Shown here one piece after another: positions 1-8,587 of a DNA stretch of 37,228 bases. The notes below the pieces were generated by a model. That model had not been told where the DNA came from and made no database searches. It worked only from the letters and a program-made list of their open reading frames with translations. Where the stretch lies: the NCBI RefSeq assembly GCF_003097615.1, contig NZ_QCZG01000036.1, forward strand, positions 1-37,228, read 5' to 3'. The translations under genes were made by a program, and so were the position numbers. The first letter of the stretch is position 1, and the number at the start of each line of letters is the position of its first letter. The DNA is from Pueribacillus theae (lineage in GTDB: Bacteria > Bacillota > Bacilli > Bacillales > UBA6769).

Positions 1-27
1 TTTGATACATCGCTGAAAGCTTTCCGG

Positions 28-57
28 AACCATACGCCTAGCGTATGGTTTTCTTTT
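28..57 (+). terminator. Rho-independent terminator of an upstream plus-strand gene
   Basis: A perfect 10-bp stem (AACCATACGC, loop CTA, GCGTATGGTT) is followed by TTCTTTT. The T-rich tail lies on the plus-strand side only, so it ends a transcript entering from the left. The gene it serves lies outside the window. Confidence 0.75.
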
Positions 58-63
58 CACAAA

Positions 64-95
64 AAAATGAAGGAGGGCGACACGCCCTCCTTTCA
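64..95 (-). terminator. Terminator of the yhaO-yhaN operon
   Basis: A 10-bp stem (AAGGAGGGCG, loop ACA, CGCCCTCCTT) covers 70-92, with a run of A before it that reads as a T tract on the minus strand. It lies directly after the yhaN stop codon. A third operon gene (yhaM follows yhaN in B. subtilis) is therefore not directly continued here. Confidence 0.8.
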
Positions 96-3068
96 CATTG
101 TGACATATGCCGCTTCCTTTTCACCAAATTCAGCTGCTATATGCTCATGGCACGTGAAAAACAAAATTTGATGGGCCTTGCTATGTTCTTTTAAAACATT
201 TATCGCCGCTTCCATGCGGTCATGGTCAAAATGGACAAGCAGATCGTCTAATAATATCGGAAAGCGAATCGCCGCGGGATAGACTAAAGTTAATGCAAGC
301 CTTAAAGACAAATAAAGCTGTTCTTGCGTGCCTCGGCTTAGTTCTTTTGGCGAATAGCGGATACCCAATGCTGATTCAACAGTAAATTCCTCGCCTTCAA
401 CAGGTACACGTATGGAATGATAAGCGCCATTTGTCATGATGGAAAAATAGTTTGTCGCGATTTCTACGACTTTTGGCAGCCGTTCTTTACGGTAGCGTTC
501 TTTCGTCTTTCTCAAAATATCCAATGCTAACGCATAAACCGCCCACTCCTCTGCATATTCGCGGAAAGCGCTTTTTTTCATTTCAAGCTTTTGAACATTC
601 GAATCATAATCCCCGCCTTCTTCCAATATTGACAATTCTACACGAATTTCCGCCAACCGTTTAAATAAGTCTGTCTCCAGTTGTTCGATTTCCGTTAACC
701 TGTTGGAGAGCTGAATCATTCTTGGTTCAAATTCGTCTTGATTTGCTTCTAGTTCTTTTTCAACTTGGCGTTTCTCTTCTTCATTGGGGATATGCATATG
801 GATTTGTTGGTTAAGAAGGTTCATTTTTTCTATCAATTTTTCTTTTTCTGCCCATTTATTTCCTTTTGAAAAATACTCTTCTTCTGTTTCACAGCCAGCT
901 TGCTGAAAAAGTTCAACCATCGCTTTTTCGTATTGTTCCATTTTTGCTTTTATTTTTTCATATTGCTTCATTTCTTCCAATCTCTGCTCTTGAATACGCT
1001 CTTTTTTTTCCTTTGTTGTTTTTTCTTCTTCTATTTTCATCTCAAGCTTCATTAAAAGAGAGGTCGGACTGCCAATCTGTTCAATTTGAAAAACGGCTGC
1101 CAGTCCATAAATCTCTTGCTCGAATTGGCTTATCCAATTTTGCAGCGTGATCCTTTCTTCTTTTGCTGTTTGCACTGTGTGCAAGTTTTTTTTCGCTGAA
1201 CGGATGTTGTCCAATGTTCGCAATAATTCAGGTATTGGCATGGATAGAGGAAAATTACGCTCTTCCATCCACCGCAGCAATTCATCTTGCTTTTTGCTTA
1301 ATGTTTTCTCGATCATTTCATACCGTTTTGACAAATTTTCATATTCCCGTTTCGCGCGCTCTTTTTCAAGCTTATGGTAGTGCCATTCTTGCCTTTGGCC
1401 GTTATCTTGTTCTATTTTTTTCTTTGCTTCCATGATTGAAGCAGGATCATATGCTGCTTTGGAGGCTTCAAGTTGATGAAGGCGCTCTATCTCTCTTGAC
1501 TTCAAGATGTTTAGTTCGTTTAAAACCTTTATTTTTTGTTTCCGCTTTATATAGATGAAAGACAAAGCCACAATCCAAATGATTGCAACAACGCCGGAAA
1601 CCAACTCTTGGCCTATATAAAAAAGAAGAGCCGAGGAGAAAAACGCCAGACTAAGCATCATGTAAAAGATTGAGTTGGAAAGCGGTTTCCCTTCTCTCGC
1701 CATTTGGCTATCCAGCTGACCAATCATTTTTTGAAGAAAAAGCTTTTCTTGCTCGTTGTTTCTATTCTCATTCTTTGAAATAAATGTTTCTAAATCTTCC
1801 CGTTCCTCATCATCAAGCAACGTTCGCTGGATTTCTTTTTCCTTTACTTCGGCTGCTTTAAAGCGGCTTCTTGTCGCCGCTAAGTCCTTTTCCAAAAAAG
1901 TATGCTGCTCACTCAATTGGTTGACTTCATTCGCCATATGTTCCAAATTTTCTTGTTCTGAGTAACTGACATTAGCCGATAAAATCTTCTCATGAGACCA
2001 TTTTGGGCCAAGATGCTCAATAAGGCTTGCAACGGCTGCTTCTTCATGTTTGATTTGTTCAGTTAACAGCAACAGCCGTTCTTGCTTCATTCGGTACGTT
2101 TCAGCATTCTCTTTTAATTGCTGCACAGCAAATGCTTGCTCAAGCCATTCATGATTCACTTTTGGCAAATCACGTTTTAGCTGTTCAATTTTATAAGCGC
2201 TATTTTTGGCTTCTCCTTCAAAATCAAGAAGCCTTATTTTTAAACGTTCATAGCGATTAAGACCGTCTTCTGGAAAATCATTTAGATCATGAAAATCATT
2301 TAATTGCAGTTGGAGCAATTTTTTCTCAGAGTAAAAAGGCTCAGTCGCCTTCACCTTTTCAAACAAAGTAAGCTTTTTTTTGATTTCTTCCTTTTCCTTT
2401 TGAATTGTTTCTATTTTTGTCTGAATCTCCGTTTTTTCAGCTTGTTTTTGCGCGTACTGCGCTTTTATTCCATTACTTTTTGAGACGGCTTCATCCGCTT
2501 TTTTCAATTCGGCCAGTGCTTCGTTCATAATTGGCTTTCTGCCTTGAGGCTTAAAAAGTTCCCCTTGCTTCGTTTCAAGCCTGCTTTCCAATTGAAAAAG
2601 CGAAAAATTCCCGGAAATTCCCGTTCCGAGGAGAAATCGATTTAAATCTTCCTCGTTTAACTTTTCCATTTCCCTTAGATGCTCAAGCCGTGCGGAAAAA
2701 ATATCCCGGAATAGCGTTCGATCGATGCCTTGAAGAAGACGATGCAGCTCGTCTTCGTCAATCACTTTATCATTAAAAATTATGATGCTTTCTTTCGGTT
2801 CGCGCCCCTTTATCCTTTCGATAGAAAGTTTGCCGCTTTCCAGCTGAATGTCGATTTTTCCGCCATGGACACCACCGGATTTCGGTTCATAGCGAAGTTC
2901 ATTTTGCTGCCGTTTCGGAAATCCAAAAAGCATCGTCTCAATAAATGAAAGAATCGTCGTTTTGCCAGCTTCATTTCTTCCGTAAAAAACATGGAACCCG
3001 GTGTCTAATTGTATCGTACGATTTTTCAAATGGCCGTATCCATAGATTGTGAGCTTTTCAATGATCAT
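93..3068 (-). CDS. yhaN: YhaN, SbcC/Rad50-like AAA ATPase
   Basis: 991-aa SMC/SbcC-type ATPase, the partner of the YhaO nuclease in DNA end processing or repair. The Walker A motif GRNEAGKTT is at residues 30-38. The C-terminus carries an ABC signature-like LSRGTQEQ and a Walker B/D-loop ILLDDLLVHFD. Between them lies a long charged coiled coil (about 170-870). Unlike SbcC or Rad50, the coil is broken by two hydrophobic segments near residues 466-508 that look like a membrane hairpin, suggesting membrane anchoring as in YhaN family members. The start ATG overlaps the end of yhaO by 11 bp, so the two are translationally coupled. The ends and motifs are intact. Family assignment is firm; the exact cellular role is inferred from the family. 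Confidence 0.93.
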   Translation of the reverse strand: MIIEKLTIYGYGHLKNRTIQLDTGFHVFYGRNEAGKTTILSFIETMLFGFPKRQQNELRYEPKSGGVHGGKIDIQLESGKLSIERIKGREPKESIIIFNDKVIDEDELHRLLQGIDRTLFRDIFSARLEHLREMEKLNEEDLNRFLLGTGISGNFSLFQLESRLETKQGELFKPQGRKPIMNEALAELKKADEAVSKSNGIKAQYAQKQAEKTEIQTKIETIQKEKEEIKKKLTLFEKVKATEPFYSEKKLLQLQLNDFHDLNDFPEDGLNRYERLKIRLLDFEGEAKNSAYKIEQLKRDLPKVNHEWLEQAFAVQQLKENAETYRMKQERLLLLTEQIKHEEAAVASLIEHLGPKWSHEKILSANVSYSEQENLEHMANEVNQLSEQHTFLEKDLAATRSRFKAAEVKEKEIQRTLLDDEEREDLETFISKNENRNNEQEKLFLQKMIGQLDSQMAREGKPLSNSIFYMMLSLAFFSSALLFYIGQELVSGVVAIIWIVALSFIYIKRKQKIKVLNELNILKSREIERLHQLEASKAAYDPASIMEAKKKIEQDNGQRQEWHYHKLEKERAKREYENLSKRYEMIEKTLSKKQDELLRWMEERNFPLSMPIPELLRTLDNIRSAKKNLHTVQTAKEERITLQNWISQFEQEIYGLAAVFQIEQIGSPTSLLMKLEMKIEEEKTTKEKKERIQEQRLEEMKQYEKIKAKMEQYEKAMVELFQQAGCETEEEYFSKGNKWAEKEKLIEKMNLLNQQIHMHIPNEEEKRQVEKELEANQDEFEPRMIQLSNRLTEIEQLETDLFKRLAEIRVELSILEEGGDYDSNVQKLEMKKSAFREYAEEWAVYALALDILRKTKERYRKERLPKVVEIATNYFSIMTNGAYHSIRVPVEGEEFTVESALGIRYSPKELSRGTQEQLYLSLRLALTLVYPAAIRFPILLDDLLVHFDHDRMEAAINVLKEHSKAHQILFFTCHEHIAAEFGEKEAAYVTM

Positions 3069-4299
3069 TCGAAGCGCCCCTAAACAACTCTGTTAAAAGT
3101 AAACGTTCAGCTTTGTTCAATAGTTTTATTTTTTCTTCTTCGTTAAATTCTATTAAATAGCGTCTTGCCATTCGGTGACTGAAAAGGGGCTTTAAGGCCT
3201 CCTCGTATCCGTCATAAGTTTCTAATGTCATAACTGCTTCCCCGATAAAATCTGTCCGGTCCTTCAATTCATCACGGTTCCAGTCTCCTGTCGTCTCAAC
3301 ATCAATCCCAACAGGCCAGACGAATGGCTTTCTTTCCTCCTCTTCCTCACGAATGTGCCATAGAATGTCATCCAGCTTTTCTGCCGACTGCAAAATTTCA
3401 TTTAAAACACCGTAACCAGTAAGCCGAATTTTAACAAATGTATCTAACTTATTTTCTCTTAACTCTTGCTTCAAGCTAGCCAGTTTCTCTAGCAATTCAT
3501 CAACCGTAGATAAATTTGTAATGGACAGCTCCCGCTCTTGCCAAACAATGTCAGCAGTCGAAATAAATGTTGTTTTTGGAACAGTTCCCTTTGACAGCTT
3601 CACGAGAAAACAGCCTTTTTCCCCTGTCTCCTTTATGTGCATTCCTTGAATGTTGCCAGGATAGACAACCGGCGGTTCTTTCGATACTATCATTCGTTTA
3701 TGTATATGTCCCAATGCCCAGTAGTCAAAATCTTTTTCAAGTAATGCTGACACCGAAAAAGGAGCGTACGGATCATGCTCCGACTGCCCTTCCGCATTGC
3801 CATGAAGCATTCCAATATGGAAACCGGCTTCATCCTTCCTTATATATTCCGTGCTTTTATCCACCAATACTTTAGGAGTTTCATAGCTGAATCCGTAAAT
3901 TCTTGCCCTTTGCTGCCCATTTTTTATGAAAGGAATGCTCATTACTTCCTCACGATCAAAAACGTTCACGCATGAAGGCCATACAATGGAACGATTGTCT
4001 GTTGATAACGGATCGTGGTTTCCAAAGCTAATGAAAGCTTGAATGCCATGTTCTTCAAGCCGTTCAAGCTGCCCGCGAAAGCGAATTTGTGCACGTAAAC
4101 TTACAGTGTTTGAATCGAATAGATCACCGACAAACAATACAAAATCAACATTGTTTTCAATGGCTGCTGAGATGATTCGCTCCAATGAACGGTATGCACT
4201 TTCTTCCAATTGTTTATAGATTTTCTCAGGCAAATGCCTTAAGCCTGAATACACTCTTCCAAGATGCAAATCAGCCGCATGGATAAAAGTAATTTCCAT
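3058..4299 (-). CDS. yhaO: YhaO, Mre11/SbcD-like DNA repair phosphoesterase
   Basis: 413-aa calcineurin-like metallophosphoesterase. The metal-binding motifs appear in order: DLHLGR near the N-terminus, GDLFDSN, FGNHDP, then GHIHKR. These are the di-metal site residues of Mre11/SbcD nucleases. The C-terminal part is acidic and helical and probably contacts YhaN. The ATG at 4299 is preferred over a GTG at 4308: GGAG lies 8 nt before the ATG but directly abuts the GTG. It is first in the operon with yhaN, which overlaps its 3' end by 11 bp. The pair is the Bacillus equivalent of an SbcCD-type complex. No substitution of metal ligands was noticed. Confidence 0.93.
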   Translation of the reverse strand: MEITFIHAADLHLGRVYSGLRHLPEKIYKQLEESAYRSLERIISAAIENNVDFVLFVGDLFDSNTVSLRAQIRFRGQLERLEEHGIQAFISFGNHDPLSTDNRSIVWPSCVNVFDREEVMSIPFIKNGQQRARIYGFSYETPKVLVDKSTEYIRKDEAGFHIGMLHGNAEGQSEHDPYAPFSVSALLEKDFDYWALGHIHKRMIVSKEPPVVYPGNIQGMHIKETGEKGCFLVKLSKGTVPKTTFISTADIVWQERELSITNLSTVDELLEKLASLKQELRENKLDTFVKIRLTGYGVLNEILQSAEKLDDILWHIREEEEERKPFVWPVGIDVETTGDWNRDELKDRTDFIGEAVMTLETYDGYEEALKPLFSHRMARRYLIEFNEEEKIKLLNKAERLLLTELFRGASNDH

Positions 4300-4471
4300 T
4301 TGAACCACTCCATTCCAATATGCTTATTTTAACATAAAAAGAGATCAAATGTTCTATATCCGTTACTAGTATGGAATTTTTTTTGAATATATGCTATTTT
4401 TTTGTTAGGAATTGATAATCAGAGAGCTGAATTGCAAATTTTTCTCATAAGGTAAAGGGGGTATGTTAAAA

Positions 4472-4654
4472 ATGGAATACGTTGTAACTGCGTTTAGCAA
4501 AAAAGGTGAAAAGCTATTTGAACAGCGCTTTGAAGCTGAGAATAATAAGGAAGCAAGAGCGAAGGGCGAAGTTTTGCTTGAGGAAAACGGGTATGGAGAC
4601 ATTACGCATCGAATTACGACAAGCTATGGTAAATTAATCGGATTTCATAGATAA
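4472..4654 (+). CDS. YhzD-like small protein
   Basis: 60-aa soluble protein, divergent from yhaO. It resembles the Bacillus YhzD family: a beta-hairpin-like N-terminus (EYVVTAFSKKGEKL), a central KEARAKGEVLLEE helix and an ending GKLIGFHR. No function is known to me. The ATG at 4472 is chosen because AAAGGGGG lies 10 nt upstream; the earlier in-frame ATG at 4463 is only 1 nt from it. A strong terminator follows. Recognition is by memory of the family, so the name is tentative; the gene itself is well supported. Confidence 0.75.
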   Translation: MEYVVTAFSKKGEKLFEQRFEAENNKEARAKGEVLLEENGYGDITHRITTSYGKLIGFHR

Positions 4655-4663
4655 AAAAGTAAC

Positions 4664-4702
4664 GCGCCTCCCACATTGATATTAGAGTGGGAGGCGCTTT
4701 TC
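4664..4702. terminator. Bidirectional terminator
   Basis: An 11-bp perfect stem (GCGCCTCCCAC with GTGGGAGGCGC, 12-nt loop) is followed by TTTT on the plus side and by an AAAAAA tract (a T run on minus) shortly upstream. It separates the convergent genes at 4472-4654 (plus) and 4705-5115 (minus). Confidence 0.85.
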
Positions 4703-4704
4703 AT

Positions 4705-5115
4705 TCACCAACAAATCGTCATTGATAAATGATAACACTGTTCTGCGCGGGAAGGTCGGTATTCAATTAAAATCCGATCTGGATTAACCGATACTTTGGT
4801 GTTCGCACTCGTTGCAACCGAGCGAACAAGCCGATTCACTTCATCCATTTGGCTTACTTGTGCAGCGCCTCTCAAATTTTTGGCAAACTGTTCATCGTTC
4901 ACAATTTTTTCGGCAAGGCCGTGCATCTCACGAATCACTTCGGTAACATCCCTTGCAGATTTCTGAAAATTATCGACTACGTTTGCCGGAAATTGGCGTG
5001 GCGACATTCGTGGCCATGGATTGAATGAGTATAGAGGGTGTAGGTAAGTATCGTTTAACAGCCCACCTCTGTAATACATAAGCGGAATATAAGGCAAATA
5101 ATAAACTCCAGCCAC
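4705..5115 (-). CDS. Hypothetical protein, Tyr/Pro-rich N-terminus
   Basis: 136-aa protein that I do not recognise with certainty. The first 45 residues are rich in Tyr, Pro and Leu (MAGVYYLPYIPLMYYRGG), a composition common in Bacillus spore-coat or spore-associated proteins. The rest is an amphipathic helical region (about 48-100) and a short beta-like C-terminus with two Cys. The GTG start at 5115 is supported by AAAGGAG 9 nt upstream. It stands alone between two terminators or gaps. A spore-related role is a guess from composition only. Confidence 0.7.
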   Translation of the reverse strand: MAGVYYLPYIPLMYYRGGLLNDTYLHPLYSFNPWPRMSPRQFPANVVDNFQKSARDVTEVIREMHGLAEKIVNDEQFAKNLRGAAQVSQMDEVNRLVRSVATSANTKVSVNPDRILIEYRPSRAEQCYHLSMTICW

Positions 5116-5173
5116 AAAAACCGTCTCCTTTCCATGCTTCTATCAGTATATGAAGCAGGGAGCGTTTTGCCGC

Positions 5174-7609
5174 CTAGACTGCCTCATCTAATTCCATTTT
5201 CCCAAACGTTCTTTTATATTGAATCGTGAAATAGCTAATTGTCCCAATTAATGTAAAAGCAATAAAAACTAATAAAACAAGTATATTGTTCCATAAGAAT
5301 GCATAATTCCCGCTCGAAATCACAGCTTTAAACCCTGACACCGTATATGTCATTGGCAAAAACGCATTAAACTTCTGCAGCGCGTTTGGTATTAATTCCA
5401 ATGGAAATGTTCCTGCGCTCGTCGTTAATTGTAAAATGAGAATAATAATCGCAACAAATCTTCCAGGATCGCCGAATGCTGTCACTAAAAATTGGATAAG
5501 TGACATGAAAACAAGGCTTGTGATGATACTAAATAAAATGAAAAGCGGTATGCTCGTTACTTCTATTTTAAGAGCGAACAGTAAAATCGCATCTGCGATT
5601 AACGCTTGTGCAATACCAATCAACATTAGCATTCCAAATTTACTTGCAAACCAACTGAAAGCAGATCTTGGTGTCATGGCAGGATCCCTTAACGGAAAGA
5701 CGATTGACATGAGGAGAGCACCTACAAAAAGTCCGAGTGATAAGAAATAAGGTGCGAATCCTGTTCCATAGTTTGGCACTTCATTTATTTTTTCGTTTTT
5801 TGTATCCACGGGATTTGCCATCATATTGTATGTGTCTTCATTTGAATTCACATCTTTTGCTTCATCTGCGGCATCATGCATCTTATCATTAAATTCTTCC
5901 GTTCCTTCAACTAATTGACCTACTCCATCTGTCAGCTTTTCAGAACCATCCGCCAATTTGTTTGAACCGTCACTTAGCTTACTTGATCCATCTTTTAATT
6001 CATTCATTCCATCCGATAATTGACCTGCACCAGTTGCCAGATCGTTTGAACCACTTTTTGCTTCTAAAAATTTCTGGCTAAACAATTGCATGTTATCAAC
6101 ATATTCATTTTGGCCGCTTGCTAATTTGTTTGAGCCGGCCTTCAGTTGATTCGTTCCGTCAGCTAACTGGTTGACGCCGTTTTGTAATGTTTTTTGGCCG
6201 CTATTTATTGCAGTAAGCCCGCCTTGCAATTGTTCAAAGGTTGGATTAACTGCTTGTTTAATTTGTTCCTCTAAGCCAGCTGTCGCATGTTTTGTTTTTG
6301 CATTTACTTCAGATGTATATTGAGCAAATCCTCCATGAATGCTTTTCGTTGTTTCGTTAATCGCCCCTTTAACTTGCGGTTCCAGCTTTCCTCGAATCTG
6401 ATTTTGCAATGATTCTCTTGAAGGTGCTTTCTCTTGTAAGCCTCCAACAATGGTTGCTACTGTTTGTTCATCCACCCCATTTTGTAAAAGAACTTGGGAA
6501 ATCTGCTGCACTTGTGCTTTTTGCGAATTGATGATTTCATCCGCCATCGCAGAAGATATGCCATTCACTAATCCAGGAGCCAACTGTCCATTTAAACCGT
6601 TGACAACACCATTTTCCAACTCTGATAACCCGTTGTTCATCGCTTTCGAACTTTCTTCTAGCTGTCCATTAATCTTTTGAGCCATCTGTTTCGGCAATTC
6701 ATTTTGAAATTGTGCTAAGCCATCTTGCACTTGCTTCGTTCCTGTTACTAATTCAGGTACTTTCTTGCGCATTTCCTCCAATCCATTATTCGCCTGGGCA
6801 ATGCCTTCAGCAAGCTCTTTCGTTCCTTTTTGGACATCTTTAGAAGCATTTAGTAATTTTCCGCTTCCTTCGTTTAATTCGTTTAATCCATTAGAGAGCT
6901 TTTTGGAACCGTTTGCCAAGTCGCGGGAACCAGATTGAGCACTTTCAACCCCGTTTGTAAATTCAATTGACTTTCCTGCCAGCGTTTTTAAATTATGTCT
7001 TAGCTCTTCTGAGCCATTCTGTAATTCTCCCGCTCCGTCTTTGAGTTCTTCTGTCGCTTCACTTGCTTCTTCAAGTCCGTCAGCAACTTCTTTTATTTTG
7101 TCAAACATCGTTTCGGCATAAGTTTCTGTAATTTTTTCTTCGAGCGCCATTTCGATATGAAGCATAGCTGTCTCACCAATTTGTGAGGATAAAAAGTTAT
7201 AGCTTTCATTCGGCACATAAATTAAATCAAGTTTTTTTGGTGTATCATCCATTAATGTTGTAGCATGCTCTGAGAAATTTTTTGGAATTTCAATCATCAT
7301 ATAATATTTTTCATCTTTTAACCCTTTCTCTGCTGCTTCTCTATCAACAAAATGCCAATTAAACTCTGGCTCTTCCTTCAACTTATCGACAAGTTCATTT
7401 CCCAATTCAAGCTTTTCATCGTTATAAACCGCGCCTTTATCATTGTTTACAACGGCAACGGGAATTTCTTCGAGTTTTTCGTACGGGTCCCAGAAAGCCC
7501 ATAAAAACAATCCACTGTATAATACGGGAACTAGCATAACAGCTAAAATCGGAATGAATATTTTTTTGTTTTTTATTACTGCTAGAAATTCATGTTTTAA
7601 TTGCTTCAA
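5174..7609 (-). CDS. yhgE: YhgE/Pip family membrane protein
   Basis: About 811-aa membrane protein of the YhgE/Pip family (related to lactococcal phage infection protein and to EsaA/YueB). There is one N-terminal transmembrane segment (IPILAVMLVPVLYSGLFLWA). A large extracellular region follows with many degenerate 'DG..L..G' coiled-coil repeats (about 190-600), then a cluster of C-terminal membrane segments resembling an ABC-2 permease. An ATG at 7630 has no ribosome site and lies against the upstream operator; the TTG at 7609 has GAGGG 7 nt before it, matching the layout at yhgD, so it is preferred. It follows yhgD in the same direction and is probably controlled by it. The family's physiological role is unresolved; export or cell-surface functions are suggested. 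Confidence 0.9.
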   Translation of the reverse strand: MKQLKHEFLAVIKNKKIFIPILAVMLVPVLYSGLFLWAFWDPYEKLEEIPVAVVNNDKGAVYNDEKLELGNELVDKLKEEPEFNWHFVDREAAEKGLKDEKYYMMIEIPKNFSEHATTLMDDTPKKLDLIYVPNESYNFLSSQIGETAMLHIEMALEEKITETYAETMFDKIKEVADGLEEASEATEELKDGAGELQNGSEELRHNLKTLAGKSIEFTNGVESAQSGSRDLANGSKKLSNGLNELNEGSGKLLNASKDVQKGTKELAEGIAQANNGLEEMRKKVPELVTGTKQVQDGLAQFQNELPKQMAQKINGQLEESSKAMNNGLSELENGVVNGLNGQLAPGLVNGISSAMADEIINSQKAQVQQISQVLLQNGVDEQTVATIVGGLQEKAPSRESLQNQIRGKLEPQVKGAINETTKSIHGGFAQYTSEVNAKTKHATAGLEEQIKQAVNPTFEQLQGGLTAINSGQKTLQNGVNQLADGTNQLKAGSNKLASGQNEYVDNMQLFSQKFLEAKSGSNDLATGAGQLSDGMNELKDGSSKLSDGSNKLADGSEKLTDGVGQLVEGTEEFNDKMHDAADEAKDVNSNEDTYNMMANPVDTKNEKINEVPNYGTGFAPYFLSLGLFVGALLMSIVFPLRDPAMTPRSAFSWFASKFGMLMLIGIAQALIADAILLFALKIEVTSIPLFILFSIITSLVFMSLIQFLVTAFGDPGRFVAIIILILQLTTSAGTFPLELIPNALQKFNAFLPMTYTVSGFKAVISSGNYAFLWNNILVLLVFIAFTLIGTISYFTIQYKRTFGKMELDEAV

Positions 7610-7632
7610 TTCAATTCCCTCGCTTTTCATTT

Positions 7633-7660
7633 TTGACCAAAATAGTCATTCAGTCAAATT
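7633..7660. promoter_or_regulatory. Predicted YhgD operator in front of yhgE
   Basis: On the minus strand this reads as TTTGAC, AATGACTA, then TTTGGTCAA, nearly identical to the site in front of yhgD (8294-8320). It contains tandem and inverted GTCA/TGAC half-sites. It lies between the yhgD stop and the yhgE start, suggesting a second regulated promoter or secondary control point. Confidence 0.65.
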
Positions 7661-7702
7661 TGTTGAAAGAAAAACTTGTCAAAAAGACAAGAAGTTGGAC
7701 CG

Positions 7703-8278
7703 TTATTTTTTTTCGAGCCCCTTTAAAAAGTAGAGCTCAAACAATTCTGCAATTTCCTTTTCACTCAGTGAATCATGCTCTTTCTCCCAGTCGTGAACAA
7801 GTGCGATATACGTTTTTACCAAAATAAAAGCTGTGACTTGCGGATCACATTTTCTTATTTCATCTTTCTCAATCGCAGCTTGCACTTGTTTTTCTACAAA
7901 TGAGAGCACAACCTTTTCCAGCTTCCCCATCGCTTCAACGGCTTCAGGTGTACCAACCTCTTTCATTTCAAGCGAAAGTTGAAATGTTAGCTGATGCTTT
8001 TTCCTAAATTCCAAAAGGCGGTAAAGCGCTTGGTGCAAATTATCCGCAAATGAGCGTTCAGGATCGATCGCTTCTTTTGCAACAAGTTTCATTTCTTCAA
8101 TTAAGCTATCAATGATTTCATTAAACAACTCTTCTTTATTGTGAAAAAAAGTATAGATCGTGCCTTTCCCGACATTTGCTATTTTTGCGACTTGGTCCAT
8201 TGTCGTAGCTTTATAGCCGAACAATGAAAAAGACCTTGTCGCCGCTTCTAAAATGCTTTGCTTTCGGTCAACCGCCAT
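7703..8278 (-). CDS. yhgD: TetR/AcrR family regulator YhgD
   Basis: 191-aa TetR-family repressor. The N-terminal helix-turn-helix spans about residues 10-50, with the typical AATRSFSLFGYKATTM and VGKGTIYTFFHNKEEL segments. The variable C-terminal domain would bind a ligand. The ATG at 8278 follows AAGGAGGG. It lies upstream of yhgE in the same direction, with 70-90 bp between them, and near-identical operators precede both genes. This points to autoregulation and control of yhgE. The inducer is not predictable from sequence. B. subtilis has the same yhgD-yhgE arrangement. Confidence 0.9.
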   Translation of the reverse strand: MAVDRKQSILEAATRSFSLFGYKATTMDQVAKIANVGKGTIYTFFHNKEELFNEIIDSLIEEMKLVAKEAIDPERSFADNLHQALYRLLEFRKKHQLTFQLSLEMKEVGTPEAVEAMGKLEKVVLSFVEKQVQAAIEKDEIRKCDPQVTAFILVKTYIALVHDWEKEHDSLSEKEIAELFELYFLKGLEKK

Positions 8279-8293
8279 CTTTTTCCCTCCTTT

Positions 8294-8320
8294 TTGACCA
8301 AATTAGTCATTTAGTCAAAT
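8294..8320. promoter_or_regulatory. Predicted YhgD operator in front of yhgD
   Basis: The site has a symmetric core TGACTAATTTGGTCA plus an extra TTTGACTAAA arm, and matches 7633-7660 at nearly every position. It lies immediately downstream of the predicted -10 box and just before the yhgD ribosome site, where a bound repressor would block transcription. Confidence 0.75.
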
Positions 8321-8329
8321 TCGTTATTT

Positions 8330-8358
8330 ATATTAGTATATCTATCCAAAAATTGCAA
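8330..8358 (-). promoter_or_regulatory. Predicted SigA promoter of yhgD
   Basis: On the minus strand: -35 TTGCAA (8353-8358), 17-nt spacer, -10 TAATAT (8330-8335). The start point would fall a few bases upstream of the operator at 8294-8320. Confidence 0.6.
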
Positions 8359-8406
8359 GCTTTCTTTTGAAAATCAGAATAAAATCGCTAACGCGACTAA
8401 CCCACG

Positions 8407-8433
8407 ACCCAAGTGATGCTTATTCACTTGGGT
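8407..8433 (-). terminator. Hairpin at the end of the transposase remnant
   Basis: ACCCAAGTGA and TCACTTGGGT form a perfect 10-bp stem with a 7-nt loop. The stem overlaps the stop codon of the small zinc-ribbon gene. There is no clear T run on the minus side, so it may be a weak terminator or a structured end of the mobile element. Confidence 0.45.
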
Positions 8434-8587
8434 TATTTCTCTCTTGAACCATTGTGCCATTGCACTTTGGACAATGTAGTTTCACTTCTTCCCCTTGATT
8501 CAAGTCCATACTGAATTTACCGATGATGTATTCAGGGACTTCATCAGTTACATCACAATCCAGACATTGAAAAATGACGAGCTCCAT
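8420..8587 (-). CDS. Small zinc-ribbon protein next to the transposase remnant
   Basis: 55-aa open frame starting at ATG 8587 (MELVIFQCLDCDV). It has two CxxC knuckles, CLDC (8-11) and CPKC (39-42), the pattern of a zinc ribbon. Its start overlaps the 3' end of the transposase remnant, so it was probably a downstream passenger of the same mobile element. No function is known to me. It is short, but the regular Cys spacing argues that it is or was a real gene. Confidence 0.5.
   Translation of the reverse strand: MELVIFQCLDCDVTDEVPEYIIGKFSMDLNQGEEVKLHCPKCNGTMVQERNNPSE

Noticed and set aside
1-27. End of an upstream plus-strand gene
   Set aside because: The terminator at 28-57 implies one, and stops exist in two frames (3-5 and 14-16), but too few codons are visible to choose a frame.
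4405-4602. Minus-strand reading frame opposite the YhzD-like gene
   Set aside because: No ribosome site, a composition typical of an antisense shadow, and the plus-strand gene has a ribosome site and terminator.
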